Source: Callaeas wilsoni
Lineage: Eukaryota > Chordata > Aves > Passeriformes > Callaeidae
DNA: 64,000 bases
Direction: 5' to 3'
Assembly (NCBI GenBank): GCA_013398955.1
Contig: VWPU01009739.1
Location: 124,001-188,000, forward strand
The notes beneath the pieces were generated by a model that worked only from the letters and a program-made list of their open reading frames with translations, was not told the origin of the DNA and did not search any database. A program made the position numbers and the translations under genes. This document shows, in pieces, positions 13,501 to 26,100 of the stretch (position 1 is the stretch's first letter; every line of letters begins with the position of its first letter).

Positions 13501-14401
13501 AATTCCTGTGTGGGCATATTAGTTATTGAAATCACTAGTCCAAATCCCATTCCAAAGAGCTCTTGCTGGGAGTCCTTCAGGAGCAGACTGATCTATTATT
13601 GCTTACTGGATTGTACTGCATGTCAGAGGCATCTCAGTATTTCTATCAACAGCCCTCTGGATATCTGGCTCTTGTGAGAGCACTGAGTGATTGTGAATGA
13701 AGGGAAAGCACCAATATACCTTGGAGAATGTATCTGAAATGATCCAGTGAATTGATACCCTCCCTCCTAGAGATTGGCTTGGAAAGCTCTTAGCCATTTT
13801 TAGAAAAATCAAGTATCCCCGGGCAGATGGGAGAGGCTGTAAAACCTCCTGCTGTGTTGAGTGAGGCTCCTTATCTGGAATACCACCTTGCAGATAAAGA
13901 CAGGGAAGAATCCTGCTGGTTCTGGGATAGCAAAGACAGTGGGAACTTGTGTGAGAGGAGCGACAGCTCAGGTTTATCTTGTACATGTTGTTGTCTATTG
14001 TAGCTTTTGTATTGTCATGCAAATAAAACCACAGATTTTTGCCCACTTTGCCCTTTTGGGCTCGAATTGGGCCCAGCCACCCCAGCTGTTTGAATGCTGG
14101 GGTGAGTGTCCAACTGAGAAACACCTTCTGCTCTCAGAGGGCACCTCCAGAAGGTTGACCCTGCTGAACACCCAGCCCCGCATTCCTGACCCGCGGGATA
14201 ACGGCACCTTCAGCAGCCGGGAAGCTGCACATGCCCTGAGCACACACGCCTGGCTCTGGGGGCCTGAAAGGAATGACCTCGTCCCACCCCTGATCCCCTG
14301 TGACCAGCCACCCTGCCTGAGCTGCCGCTGCCCGGGCTGCACGCTTGTCCCGCGGGCCGCGGTCATCGCTGCCCCTCCACGGAACAGCTCGCAGCCCTTT
14401 C
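10535..14401. other. Intergenic, nothing recognised
   Basis: No gene recognised. The longest frame, 210 codons on the plus strand at 11966-12598, has low-complexity composition and no family resemblance. The last 250 bases (about 14150-14400) are GC-rich with several CpGs (CCCGCGGG, GGGCCGCGG) and abut the solo LTR. Confidence 0.5.
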
Positions 14402-14405
14402 CCAG

Positions 14406-14993
14406 TGTTAGAAACACATACCATTATATTGGCTTTCCGCAAATATTAAAGGATGTTATATGTGTAATGTTAAAATAGCTTTACTATAAGAATATAGGTT
14501 CTTTTAGCTAAGGTTCTTATTTCTGTTATTACTAGTAGTAAAAGAGACAATATAGTTATAGCAATTAAACTGCTCGGCTGGATAACATCCAGTGAACGTG
14601 TGCTGGGCCTCCCTCTGCTCCTGACTGACCAGCCATCAGCAGCTACCGCCTGCAGACACCATGGACCAAAGCCTGAGCTGGAGGAGAGAACAAGAACGGA
14701 CTAAAGCCAGTCAAGGGATGCGATGGTCTAAAAAGGCGGACCCAAGGAGGAGTCATGCTAAACAGTTCCTGGAAAATGTAAATTAGAATGAATATGCATA
14801 ACTGTTTATGAATATGCATTTCGCTGATGCAATAGTAAAGGTACCTGAAGGGTGTCCCCGCCATAGCAGGTGTGCTCTCGGCTGAGTGCCAAGGGGACCC
14901 AGCGCTGGTTTTTTGCTTTATTGTTTTTATCCCTTATTGTCTCTTTATTAAAACCTTTAAATCCTAACAGGAGAGTGAACCTTGTTTTTCACA
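14406..14993 (+). mobile_element. Solo LTR of an endogenous retrovirus, with 4-bp target duplication
   Basis: A 588-bp block begins TGTTAGAAACACA and ends CTTGTTTTTCACA, so it has the TG...CA ends of a retroviral LTR. It is flanked on both sides by CCAG (14402-14405 and 14994-14997), a 4-bp target-site duplication as made by gammaretrovirus-like (ERV1) integrases. An ATTAAA poly(A) hexamer at 14947-14952 lies 41 bp from the end, and two ATATGCAT octamer-like motifs at about 14790-14820 lie in the would-be U3. No primer-binding site or viral gene follows, so the element is a solo LTR left by recombination. The family name is not known to me. Confidence 0.8.
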
Positions 14994-15097
14994 CCAGCTA
15001 CACGGCAGTAGGAAAACAGGATAACCTTCTCCTTATGGGACAATCAACACAGATGCAAGGGAATGCAGCACTTTTAACACTTGATATTTACTTATAA

Positions 15098-17013
15098 CCT
15101 CCGTATTTTATTCATGAATTTTACAATTCCAAATATAATGAAACAGTTAGAGTATTTTATTACAAGGCTTATAAAATAATTAAATATTACACTTATAGTT
15201 TTTGCTTTTTTTACACCATAATTCATACTTTGTGACACTACCATTTTCTTTCCTCAGTTGTCACTTAAGGAAGTGAGCAAAGAAATATAAAGGAAAAGCT
15301 ATGCATTAATAAATTAATTATTTTACATCAAATAATAAAAAGGACACAATTATAAAAACAAAACAAAAACAACCTTGTCGTTTTCCTAGAAAAAAGGTTA
15401 TAATTACACAATGTCCAATATCAAGACAGAGCAGTGTAGGTTGAGATATGTTTCCAATCATTTCCTAAAGTATCACAGAATACATGTTTTTAATTTAAAT
15501 TGTTTCAGAAGGAACTGCTAATTTTAAGTGACCACTGTCTGGCATTAGTGCTGAGCTGGCTAATCCTACACTCAAACCATACTTTAAAAAAACACTCAAA
15601 CTGAACTACATTCATCAAACAAAGTTGTGGGATTGGGTGGAATTAGATAAATATGTCCCTCATAGGCACTCCCCAGAAAATTACAGTAGGACACAGCTCT
15701 GTCTCGGAATGGGTTTGGCAAATAGGCTGGGTTTTTTCAATGCAGAAACCTTCTCAATGGCACCATTTGATATACGGGGCCATCAAACATCTCGATACTG
15801 AACGGCACAAATATCGGCATGTTTACAATTCTTTTGTTTGCTGGTGGATTCTGAACTAAATACAAGTACTAGGAGAGTGTATAAAAATAGAATTGACTTT
15901 TATTTGGTAAGAGTAAATAATCCACTTATCTTTTCATGCTTTTTTTGCATAACATGTGAATAAATAACTGTTTAGAGAAGTTAATGAATTAATGGACCGT
16001 AATATTCTTGTTGTTTCCTTTGGGTAATGGATGAATCAAAATATGCAGAGAGATTTGAGATTAGAAGGAAGACATTCTTCAGTATCTTGGCATTCAAACA
16101 ATCTAGCTTCTGAAACAAAACTACTTAAAAATATCAAGTTTAAATTTTAAAATTACATATCTAATGAGCTTAGAAAGTTGAAAACATAACCATTGAGCTC
16201 AATCAATCCAAGTTCCTTGAGTTAGTTGAAACATGAAATTCTATTTTACTTGTAACACAGCAATATTAAAAGTCCAAATATTCTAACGCTGCATATTTCT
16301 AGGAATACATTTCAAGTTACTAGTTAACCACCTCTGAGTTTCTACACGAAGCAGAAAATGAATTCTTCAAAAATTATAAAAACATTAGCATGATGCACAA
16401 CTTGCTTTTCCAGCAGCAAGTCTGGTAGAGAAGCACCATATATCTTTGTAGTGCACTATGAACTTCTGGTGGCCACACGTGTGACGCTGCCTTCTCCAGC
16501 CCTCATCCACTGCCGTCCCTCTGGGGCAGCAAACAGCTTCCTCACCCCGGGACAACGGCCACAGAAAAGAGGAAAGGACACGCTTCTGATGGTGTGATGG
16601 GCCCTGCTGCCACGCTGCAGCCTTCCTCCTCCAGCTCCCAAGCTCTCCTGCTTTGCATCCTGGTAAATCAGCCAGAAAAGGCTCCCTTGCCTTAATTTCT
16701 TCCTCGTAACATGTGACAGTGCAAAATGACACTTTTAAAGAAAGAAGAACTTCCCCTCGAGTCTCAGTGTTCAAGGGATCCATAGTACCCTGTGCTTTAG
16801 TGAGGTCAGCAAATTAAGAAAAAAAAGGAAAGAAACATTCCTTTTCCAACATATATCCAACAATTACTGTACCTCAGACATTCCCTTAGAAAAAATGTCT
16901 CTTCCATCAGTGGTTTATGTGGCACCATGTCTTGCCTCAAAGCAGAGATAATTCCAACATAAATTGAAGAAGAGAATCTCCTGTCACTGAAGGGTTCAGA
17001 TAACACGCTGCTA
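15098..17013 (-). other. ADAMTS18: Probable ADAMTS18 3' UTR
   Basis: The sequence after the stop codon is mostly AT-rich with a GC-richer patch at about 16480-16660. On the minus strand, AATAAA hexamers lie at 15899-15904, 15156-15161 and 15107-15112, which would give 3' UTRs of about 1.1 to 1.9 kb. Which one is used cannot be told from the sequence. An open frame on the minus strand at 16385-16783 has no family resemblance and is taken as UTR. Confidence 0.5.
15899..15904 (-). terminator. Candidate poly(A) signal (AATAAA) for ADAMTS18
   Basis: First canonical AATAAA met on the minus strand after the stop codon, 1.1 kb downstream of it. Two further AATAAA hexamers at 15156-15161 and 15107-15112 are alternatives. 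The choice is inference. Confidence 0.35.
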
Positions 17014-17129
17014 TCAGTTCTTCTTCGTGCATGATTTACAGCATTGCTTGCCATAAAATTTGTGGTTACAGACACCATGCTGGGGCACCAGATGACACCA
17101 AGTGAAGAAATCCACACAAGAAGGATCAT
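17014..17129 (-). CDS. ADAMTS18: ADAMTS18 last coding exon: PLAC domain and stop
   Basis: 116 bp of coding sequence, residues 930-967, then TGA at 17014-17016. The acceptor is CTCTCCTTCAG. It encodes [20 protein letters not shown] and [18 protein letters not shown]. Six cysteines in the C-C-C-CC-C spacing define the PLAC (protease and lacunin) module that ends many ADAMTS proteins. Length and position agree with the human C-terminus. Confidence 0.96.
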
Positions 17130-20100
17130 CTGAAGGAGAGAAATCCAAGCAATATGGTAAGACTGTGTTTTAGCAAGTCTGCAAGTCGGGCAATAGTCCC
17201 ACACCCTGGTATGCCTTTGGTAATATTAAAAGCACGATGGGCGACTTGATTCAAAGGAAAGGAAACATGAATGAGCTTGCATCTCAAAAATACCAGCTTC
17301 TTGCTTTAATTTAAGAGCCATTAAATTTTTGTTAAGAGATTTGTTAACTTAATTGAGGTAGAGGTAATATCATAGGGTGGTCAAAAGCTGAAGGAATTAA
17401 AAAATTTGGAGCACACTTTGTAGCTCAGGAAAGCAAGAGGAAGTTCCACATCAGAGGATAAAAAAAGCCATCTGTGTTTACGTCTCTGATTACAAATGTT
17501 ATTCTACAGCCAGGTACTCGTACAAATGAACCTACTCCACATTTGATGCCAGTTGCTGGTTGCCATCATCATCATCATCACGTGGAGTTTACCTGCACAC
17601 AGAACTCATGGAACTCGGAATGCCTGGGCCCTGCACAAAGTGCTCACAGTGCTCTCCTCCGTGATTGCATTCCAGCACTTTCTCTCCCTTCCACTCTGCA
17701 GGGAACCTCAGAAATCTCTTTTCTCAGGCACTTCAGTTAGGTGTCATGAGTCAGGCTCTTAGGACTTGGACTATGCCATGTTGGCAAAATCTTAATTAAC
17801 TGCAATCGGAGAAGAGACTTGATAACCATGGTTAGTTCTCAGAATCCCAGCTTTTAATTACAAATACAGCCAAATTATATTTTTAAATTAAAATCTTATT
17901 TCTCTTCAATTTATGTACACGTATCATTTATACACACAGCTCCATTGCTTTAAAAGCACCTCATAGCTGCTCCTCTCTCCAGTTTTGCAGTGGATGTTTT
18001 ATGTTTCTTTAAAAGAGCAGAGTGATGATTCATACGGGTGATTTATAAACAAATTCACCATGTCTGAGAGAGCAGTAAGACTCAATGGGGTTTAGCAAAA
18101 TTTATAGCTAAAACGAAATCTCCTGCGAGCATGGGAAAAGATTTCGTTCAACTCTCAGAACTACTGTTTACATGGTCAATAAAAGGAATTTACAAGGAGA
18201 CTGAACAAAAATCTAGCCACCACTGTCTGCATTCTCAGATCAGTTACTGAGGCACAGCAGATAAATGCTTCCTCACAGAGCACAGACAACTTCTGCATGT
18301 TCCGTGGGCCAAGAGTCATCTCCATCTCTCTAGAGGAACTTCTTTGGTTTAATCACCACTGCTCTTTTTTTATTCCCTTTTATATGATGGCAAAGGTGAT
18401 TTTGTATGCCTTTATCACCCTCAGCTTTATTTGAATGAAAAATAAAAGAATTTAATAATAATAATTCTTTTAAAATATGCCATTTTCCCCCTCAGTTTTT
18501 AAAAACATGAGCTTGTCTTTACATTCTAATGGTTCTGAAAGAAAATACTGTCCTTGAACAGGAACTGGGGAGCTCAGGACTGAATGGCAGCCTTCGCACT
18601 CCACAGCACTGTCTTTCTGTTCTGCATGGAGTGTCAGGAGGGATCCAGCTGAGAGTTCAGCACCAGCCTTCCCATTCCTTCACCTGCTGCCAGCAGACAA
18701 AATTTGGGAGGACCCAAAGTAGATAGATGAAAAGCACACACCACACAAAGGAAGGAAAGCTGTTCTGATGAAGACAGGAAGGAGCTCTCCTGCCATGAAA
18801 GTGTAAGTTTAAAATAAATTTAGAAATCACTGTTTTAAAAAAAAGTATAAGCACTGAGGAAGCCACGTTAATAAATCTTTATGCCCCCTTTGAAGATCAG
18901 AGGGCAATGCTAATATTGCAGAGGTGTGGCTGAAATTGGGACCTAATCCAAGGACTATTGGAAGGAATACAAAGAGTCCCACAATAGTCAGTGGATGGGG
19001 ATCAGGCAGTCAGGTTCTTATTTCTATTTACACAAGTATTTATAAGTTGTTCAGATTTTCATTCATTTGAAGCAGCTGGATTTACCATGAGTTACGGTGA
19101 CCGTAACTGCACCTAGAGAGGGATGGAAATGACCCAGTTTGTCTAGAAAAGTGTGCAAACTCTCCCTGAAACATTAATTTCTTGCCTGTGATCACTGAGC
19201 TGGAGCTGCATGGCTGATAATAGAGACTGATTTGCTTCAATGTGATTCCAGCACAGCTGGTTTCCTCTCTTTTTGCTGCTTTAGACAGAAAGTTAGAGAG
19301 CAGTGAGGAGATAATTGATCTCTAGAGCCTGACGACCTAGGTATAATAAAGGGGAAAGGGCTCCTGCAGATGTGAGGAGAGAGAGAAACAGGCCAAGGCC
19401 AAAATTAATAACAGACAGGACTTCAGACATGAAATATTGCAGGGAAAAAGAGGGGTGAAAGAGAAGTCCTTGCTCTATCCTAACAGAAAAGGAAGTTATA
19501 CAGAAACTCCGAAGTACAGCAGAACCTCTTAGGAATGTTAATTTGATGTGTTAGCAACATTTACTGATAAAAACAGCAGAACTATTTACTTATCCCTTTT
19601 AGAACCATTTCATCTCCATATCCTTGTTTGGATTCAGGTCCCCTGATAGATGAGGCTGATACCCTGCATGTCTCGAGCTGATGCAGCAGAGCGGTCTGTT
19701 GGGATCTCACTGCGTTTCACAGGGGCTTTGTGCACAGGGAATGCCAGGAATCGGGGCAGACGTGGGGGTGGCTGGCTAATGTCAGTTTACAGGATGCAGG
19801 GCCAGAGCTTGACCTCTACTCCCAGCTCCATTACCACCTTTCTCTTGCAATCCAGCCTATGTTTTATAGAGGTTGCTTTCAGCTCCCAGTTTTAAAAAGG
19901 TAACAAGTCAATTTATGTGCAGTACTATGAAAGTTACTGTTTAAAGTGCTTTAGCATACCTAGATAACCAGATGATGTGAGACAAACATGGACCTCCATG
20001 AGCTTTTTTCATGCAGTTAGGAAGGAGTCACAAACAGTAACCATCCTGTAAGCAAATCTCTGCAATGGGGTAATGCACCACTCTGTCTCTGGTGGTGCTG

Positions 20101-23100
20101 AGAAAATTCCCCTTCCATCATTCTGAGTGGCACAAAACCTCTCGCTCCCCTCTCCCTTCTCACACTGAAGAGGTGGAAGGATAGAGTAGACATGAAAGTG
20201 GAGACAGACCTTAATTCCATGTTCCCTGACTGCATGTCATGCACTGGGCAGAAGCAGTAAGAAAGAGATTCTAGGTAAAGTAATTTTAGAGTCCCACGAT
20301 CTGGGTGCAATCTGAAAGACTAAAAGTAAATGGCAAATTCTTACTGCTTAGTTCCAAAGCTGCTATTATTAATCACAAAGCAGTACCAGCACAGAATGCT
20401 TGTGTTTTTCAACAAGAGCATATAAAAGTGAAGTTCAGAACTAAATAGCATGAGTTTTTCACATTCTTCTTTTAACATATCCCAGTTTTTAAAATCTCCA
20501 GTGCCAGTTGTATTCTCAAGTCTATTTTAAGAGGGCTCACTTGGTGAAGAGAGATGCTGTTAATATCAGAGAGTTACTGTAAATCTGGAAGTCCGGCAAA
20601 AAATCATTTATGAAGCAACAGGCCAGATCAGTGGTGTAGCAAAAAGGTGATGTTTGCTGGGTACAGAACTCTAAGCAACCAAGCCTGCTGCAGCGTCTCG
20701 AGCTGAGTTTTACCTCTTTTCCCAGGGGCTGGGCAGAAGTTGGTGTTGCAGGCTCTCAGGACAGCTGGCTTCTGCTGGGGCAGGCAGCCAGCGGCGGGTC
20801 TGCCCTGGCGCAGGCACTGCACGCTCCGGGTCTGCACTCCCCCGCCACAGGTCACCGTGCACTGAGCAGAGGGGAAAACAAAACCTTGTCTTTGACTGCT
20901 GAGGCTCGGAGAGCCCGTGAAAGCCAAAGGGGGAGCTTTCAAGGGCCTTGGATGAGACTTGCAAAGCAAGAGAGGTCAGGATCAGGTGTGCTGCTGTTCA
21001 CCAATCCCCGTCAGGACCGACTTTTCAAACACGCGTGCGTCTTTTGGTTATTTAAGGACTCAGCTGAAAATCTGGTTCCTTACTTAGGCATCGAGACAGA
21101 AACTGAACATTTTAGAAATATGTTCCTGATTGTCTGCACCAATTTCTTTTGATCTCTAAGCCTTTGGGCCCAACGCTGCTGCCTGAACACGGATAAAATT
21201 CCTGTTGGAACCATAATTATGGCAGTATCTGGGGAAAACCACTATGAGTTTGCAGGAAGAGCTATGAAGTATTTTAAAATTAATAAGCCTTTTACTTGTA
21301 TGTGTTTCATGAAAAGTTGTCTTTAAGATAAATGTGATCATTTTCATCTGATTGCAATTGTCAGGCATACATCGTTTCACGTAACTATTATTAAATGAGT
21401 GTGTGTCTCATTGATATATGACTCATCAAGTAGATAAGTTCCAGAAATACAGAAGCTTGTTTGCAAGAATGTAGAAACAAATACAGACTGATCCCACAAT
21501 TAATCATCGTATTTAGGGAATTCCAGGCAATCTGTGCAGATGCTCAGATACATTGTGCATAGTGATATGCAGTAGTTCAACCACAGTGCACTTTGAAGAA
21601 GAGTGAGAAGAAAGTGTTGGAAAACGAGTGTGGAATGTAGTGCCTCCCAAGCACGAATAACATTTTTAGGTGACATTCTTCAGTTTCAGGACAAGGAAAT
21701 GAGCTGCAGCAAAGTACATGATGGATGTGGACCAGCTGCATCCCATCTCAGTGGCTGAGTGGTGTGGTCCTCCTTAGGGGATGGCTCTGTGCAGGAGGCA
21801 CCTGGGGACTGTCAGCACTGGAGACTGCTCCTCTGTGCCACCCAGCCTTTGATTTCCCATTCCTACCTGCTGCCAGGGCGAGGAATACCAGCCAGAAACC
21901 ACGTTATACAACGTCTGGGACGGACAGGCTCCCTTGTTACAAGCTTCCTCCAGGTTGGTGTTTGGTTTCTTGATGTTCCTGCATCTCCTCTGAGGGAAGG
22001 TGACCAACTTCCCGTGGATGCTTTTCTCGCCGCATTTGAGTTCTCGCTGTCGCAGGCCGGGCCCGCAGGAGGCTGAGCACTGCAGAGGCAAAGCACAGCT
22101 CCTACAGCCTCACAAACACAGGCAGATAGAGGGGAATGTGTGATGTGTCAGACACCCCAAACCGTGCATTATAAAAGCATCACAGAACTAATCCCACAAA
22201 GCCCGCGTTCCATAAAGTGTAAACTGAAATATGAACCCCAGTCAGTGATTAACAAAGACACTGGGGTACATCCACCTACATCTGGGTTTTACAGCACCTG
22301 ATTTTCAAATGACAGCTCAGCTTTCTTTCCTCCCTGTGGTTCGTGTGTGTCTCTGAGCCAGCATTTCCAAGAGGGAAGGCAGTGAGCCATGAAACTGCAC
22401 CACTTTACCTCACTCCAGGAAGAGATCACCCACTGGAGCCGGTCATTTTTGGGACAGCGTCCGAGCACACAGGTCTGCTGGGACTCAGGCTTAGAGTCTG
22501 TGCTGCACATGCTTTCAGGCAAGATTTTCACCTTGGGAGAACCAGTACTCTTGCAGTAGACATCCCGTTTCTTAAGACCTCTCCCACAAGTCTTGGAGCA
22601 CTGTGATGGAAAGAAACACTTACTTGAACTGGAGGAAATGAAAATTGGCATTATTTGCATTTTCCAGCAGAGCACAGAAAGCATGGCTAATGTGCTGTGC
22701 AGCTGCCATCATGATGTAAATAAACTTGAAATTCTATTGGTAAATAAGTCACAGTAACATCTGTATGTCACTTGTAAAACATTGTCCTAAGTGCTTTCTT
22801 AATGTAAGCTGTGAACTCTCTCAGCCCCCACGTAGACGAGTACTATCTCTCTTCCACAGATGAGGTAAGTTGGACTCTTGAGCAAAATGCTTTTGTGAGC
22901 AAAATGCTTTTTTCCCTGCTCCGCATAGTTGAAAGCTCGTCCTAAGCTCCCATCACAGAATCTCCCGTGGCAAGATGCTCTCAGCTATTTGTCATTTTGT
23001 CCTCACCTCAGCCTAGAGGGATGAGATGGAGGCAGAGGAAACTGCCCAGGGAATCGATACATAACTCCTTCACCAAAGGAATCTCACCACAGGACAGAAT

Positions 23101-26100
23101 CTGATACAGACAATGGTTAAGGAGATATTTTAGTTGCCAACTGCAGCTCAGGACGAGTCACTAGAATAAATACACATTGCTGAGCCGTGGATCAGTGGAA
23201 CAGACATGCTGTGGTTTCCACTGCCTTACATACAACAAAACGCCTGAGTGAGCCATTTGTGATGAAATGAAGTAAAGAGCCCTGAAATAATGCTGCCAGC
23301 TTCCTACCTTTTTGCATCCTCTTCTACCTGTTCTTTCTACTAATAATTATGGGGCATGTCCCAAGGCAGAATCACTCTGTGTATCAATTACAAACATTTT
23401 CAGAAGATTTCATGAAAGCACAGTTGTGCTGAGGATGTAACAGAAATACATGCATGATGAAACTCTGTGGGTTTAATCCTTCCCCAAACAAAGAAAATGA
23501 TCTTTTCATTTAAAATGACACTGATTTGTGCAGAGAGGCTATGTTTAGATAAGATGTTAAGAAGAAATTCCTCCCTGTGAGGCTGGGCAGGCCCTGGCGC
23601 AGGGTGCCCAGAGCAGCTGTGGCTGCCCCTGGAGCCCTGGAAGTGTCCAAGGCCAGGTTGGACACTGGGGCTTGGAGCAGCCTGGGACAGTGGAAGGTAT
23701 CCCTGCACATGGCAGGGCTGGAATGGGATGAGCTTTAAGGTCCCTTCCAACCTAAACCATCCTGTGATTCTATGATTTTATATTGTTTTCCTCTTAACAG
23801 CTTTAAGTCTGCAATATAACAGTTTTCAGCTGAATCTTAAGATCTTTACTAACTTGTTCAATAGGCCTGTTCACTGCATTTCAGCAGGACTGGTAAACTT
23901 AATTTTTATGGGCTTATTTGAAAATCCCAACTTGAATTTTGCACCTCTTAAAGAGAAGGAAAATGGATTTTTCGTAATTGTCCTATTTATTTATCTGTCC
24001 TAGAGGAAACAAAGTTTGGAAGTGTGAATGCATCGGAACACCTGGTTTATATAATCTTCTGCCACACTCAGGTTTCCTTCAGGTACACCAGAAGAAAAAG
24101 TTGGGTTTTGAGTGTTGTGATAGATTACTGAATAGTTACTCATCTGTTATAGCACATTTGAGGGCACTCCCTGTATGGGCAGTTCATGCTCAGCTGAGAA
24201 AGCTGAGGTCAAGATGTTCTTAAACACCTGAAGCGTAACAGTACCAAGAATAGAACACATAAGTAACACATTTTTCAGCTAATTGAAATCCATCTTGAAT
24301 CTCCCTAAATGAAGATGGAAAAATAAAATGAGTGTAGCTCCCTTTATAAGGGTACTGTTAGCTCTCTCTTAAATCCCAGATGTGTCAGTACTTCATTTAT
24401 CCTCACATGAGCAGCATCAATAGCAGTGAAAGATGGAGCAGAGCTGGGTTTTGTGGCTTTTAGCTCAGGTGGTTCACTGTCAGGAATTTGCCCTCATGGC
24501 AATACCTGCAGCAGCACTGCTTGCAGGAGAGTTACTCTAACAAAGGCAAAAGCACAGAAGCGAGTAGTGAACGTGTAAATCACAAATTTATCAACCCACA
24601 ATCCATATACGCGTGTGCATTAATATGCAACTCTAACCCCAAGTATTTCTTCATTCCTTGACTGCCTGCCATCTCTGAGAGAAGTTAATATCGCTTGGGA
24701 AGTAATTTCATAGAGGGCTGTTGTTCTGAAGAATTCAAAGAGCCTTAAATTATGAATCCAGAAAGAATTATCCATCTGTTTGTATGTACCTAAAAGAACA
24801 CCACATGCCCACTTCTGGCAAGCCCCCGAGTGCCAGCTCTTCTGAAGGCTGGTTACAATGCACATTTAGTTTACATGTTTATGCAAATGTGGTCTACATA
24901 TTTTTTTCAAGAAAAAAAGCCACTTGCAAAGCACCAATCTCCACAAAGTTTTCACTATTCCTCTTTTTGAGAAGAATTTTTTGCAGTATTTTCATTATGC
25001 CAGCAGACAAAAATGTAAGTTTTTCTCCAAATTACCTGAGACCACGGGCCAGGGCTCCATTCAGGTGGGCAGTCCTGACTACTGCACACCTGCACCTGTG
25101 CTGGGGTGCTGACAGGACACAGGGAATGGGCCACCACCTCCTCTCTTTGGAAAGCCCTTTTCTGGACGCACTGAAGGAGACGACTTTGCTGTCCCCCTCC
25201 ACAAGACTTGCTGCACGCGCTCCATTCACCTGCTGACCAGCTTAAAGGAGGAAACGTGTGTTAGAAACACAGGAGTGCAATTAGCTTCCGAAAATCAACA
25301 CAAACGAGCCACCTATCAGTTGTGAATTATCCAGGGATCCTGCTCAGCCTATCTCCTGGTGTGCTGGTATCTGTTCAAGCAATCAAAAAGCTGCAGTTAC
25401 ATAACCTATTTTCAAAGTGTGGAACTTTCTGCTAGGGATGAAATGTAAGTCACACAACTAGAAAAACAAGTATTGTTTATTTATAGCTTTAATCGACTAG
25501 AAGCAGCTTGCCTATGAATCTGACCTGGAATCTGGAATTCCACAGGGACTGAGAGAGATGCTGCCATTGAGGCTGGTGGAGTACTCAGAAGATATAATTA
25601 GAAGATATAATTAGGTAAGACAGAATTTAGCCGAGCACGTACCGACCGTGTTTGTGCTGAGATACCCTCCACTCCCACGGGGTGAGAAATGGCATTTCTG
25701 CCAAACCCTACTGGCCCGTATTCATCAAACAGAACTTGCTTGCTAAGAGCAGCAGTCCTGTCACTGGTGTCTTGAGGAAGTGAAAAGGCTCTGAAAGGCT
25801 GACTGAGTTGGGGTTGTTCAGCCTGGAAAAGCAAAGGCTCCAGAGTGACCTAAGTGCAGCCTTCCAGTGCCTGAGGGGAGCCTGGAAGAGAGCTGGAGGG
25901 GGACTTTTCACTAGGGAATGCACAAGGAAAAAGGGGAATGGCTTTAAGCTGAAGGAGGGCAGGTTTAGATGAGATAAAGCAAGAAATTGTTCCCTGGGAG
26001 GGTGGGGAGGCCCTGGCACAGGGTGCCCAGAGGAGCTGTGGCTGCCCCTGCATCCCTGGCAGTGTCCAAGGCCAGGCTGGATGGGGCTTGGAGCACCCTG

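Noticed and set aside
13861..14478. 205-codon plus-strand open frame
   Set aside because: It runs through a GC-rich patch and into the solo LTR, so it crosses a transposon boundary and cannot be an old gene.
16385..16783. 132-codon minus-strand frame after the stop codon
   Set aside because: It lies in the presumed 3' UTR, resembles no family, and the PLAC domain already ends normally with a stop.
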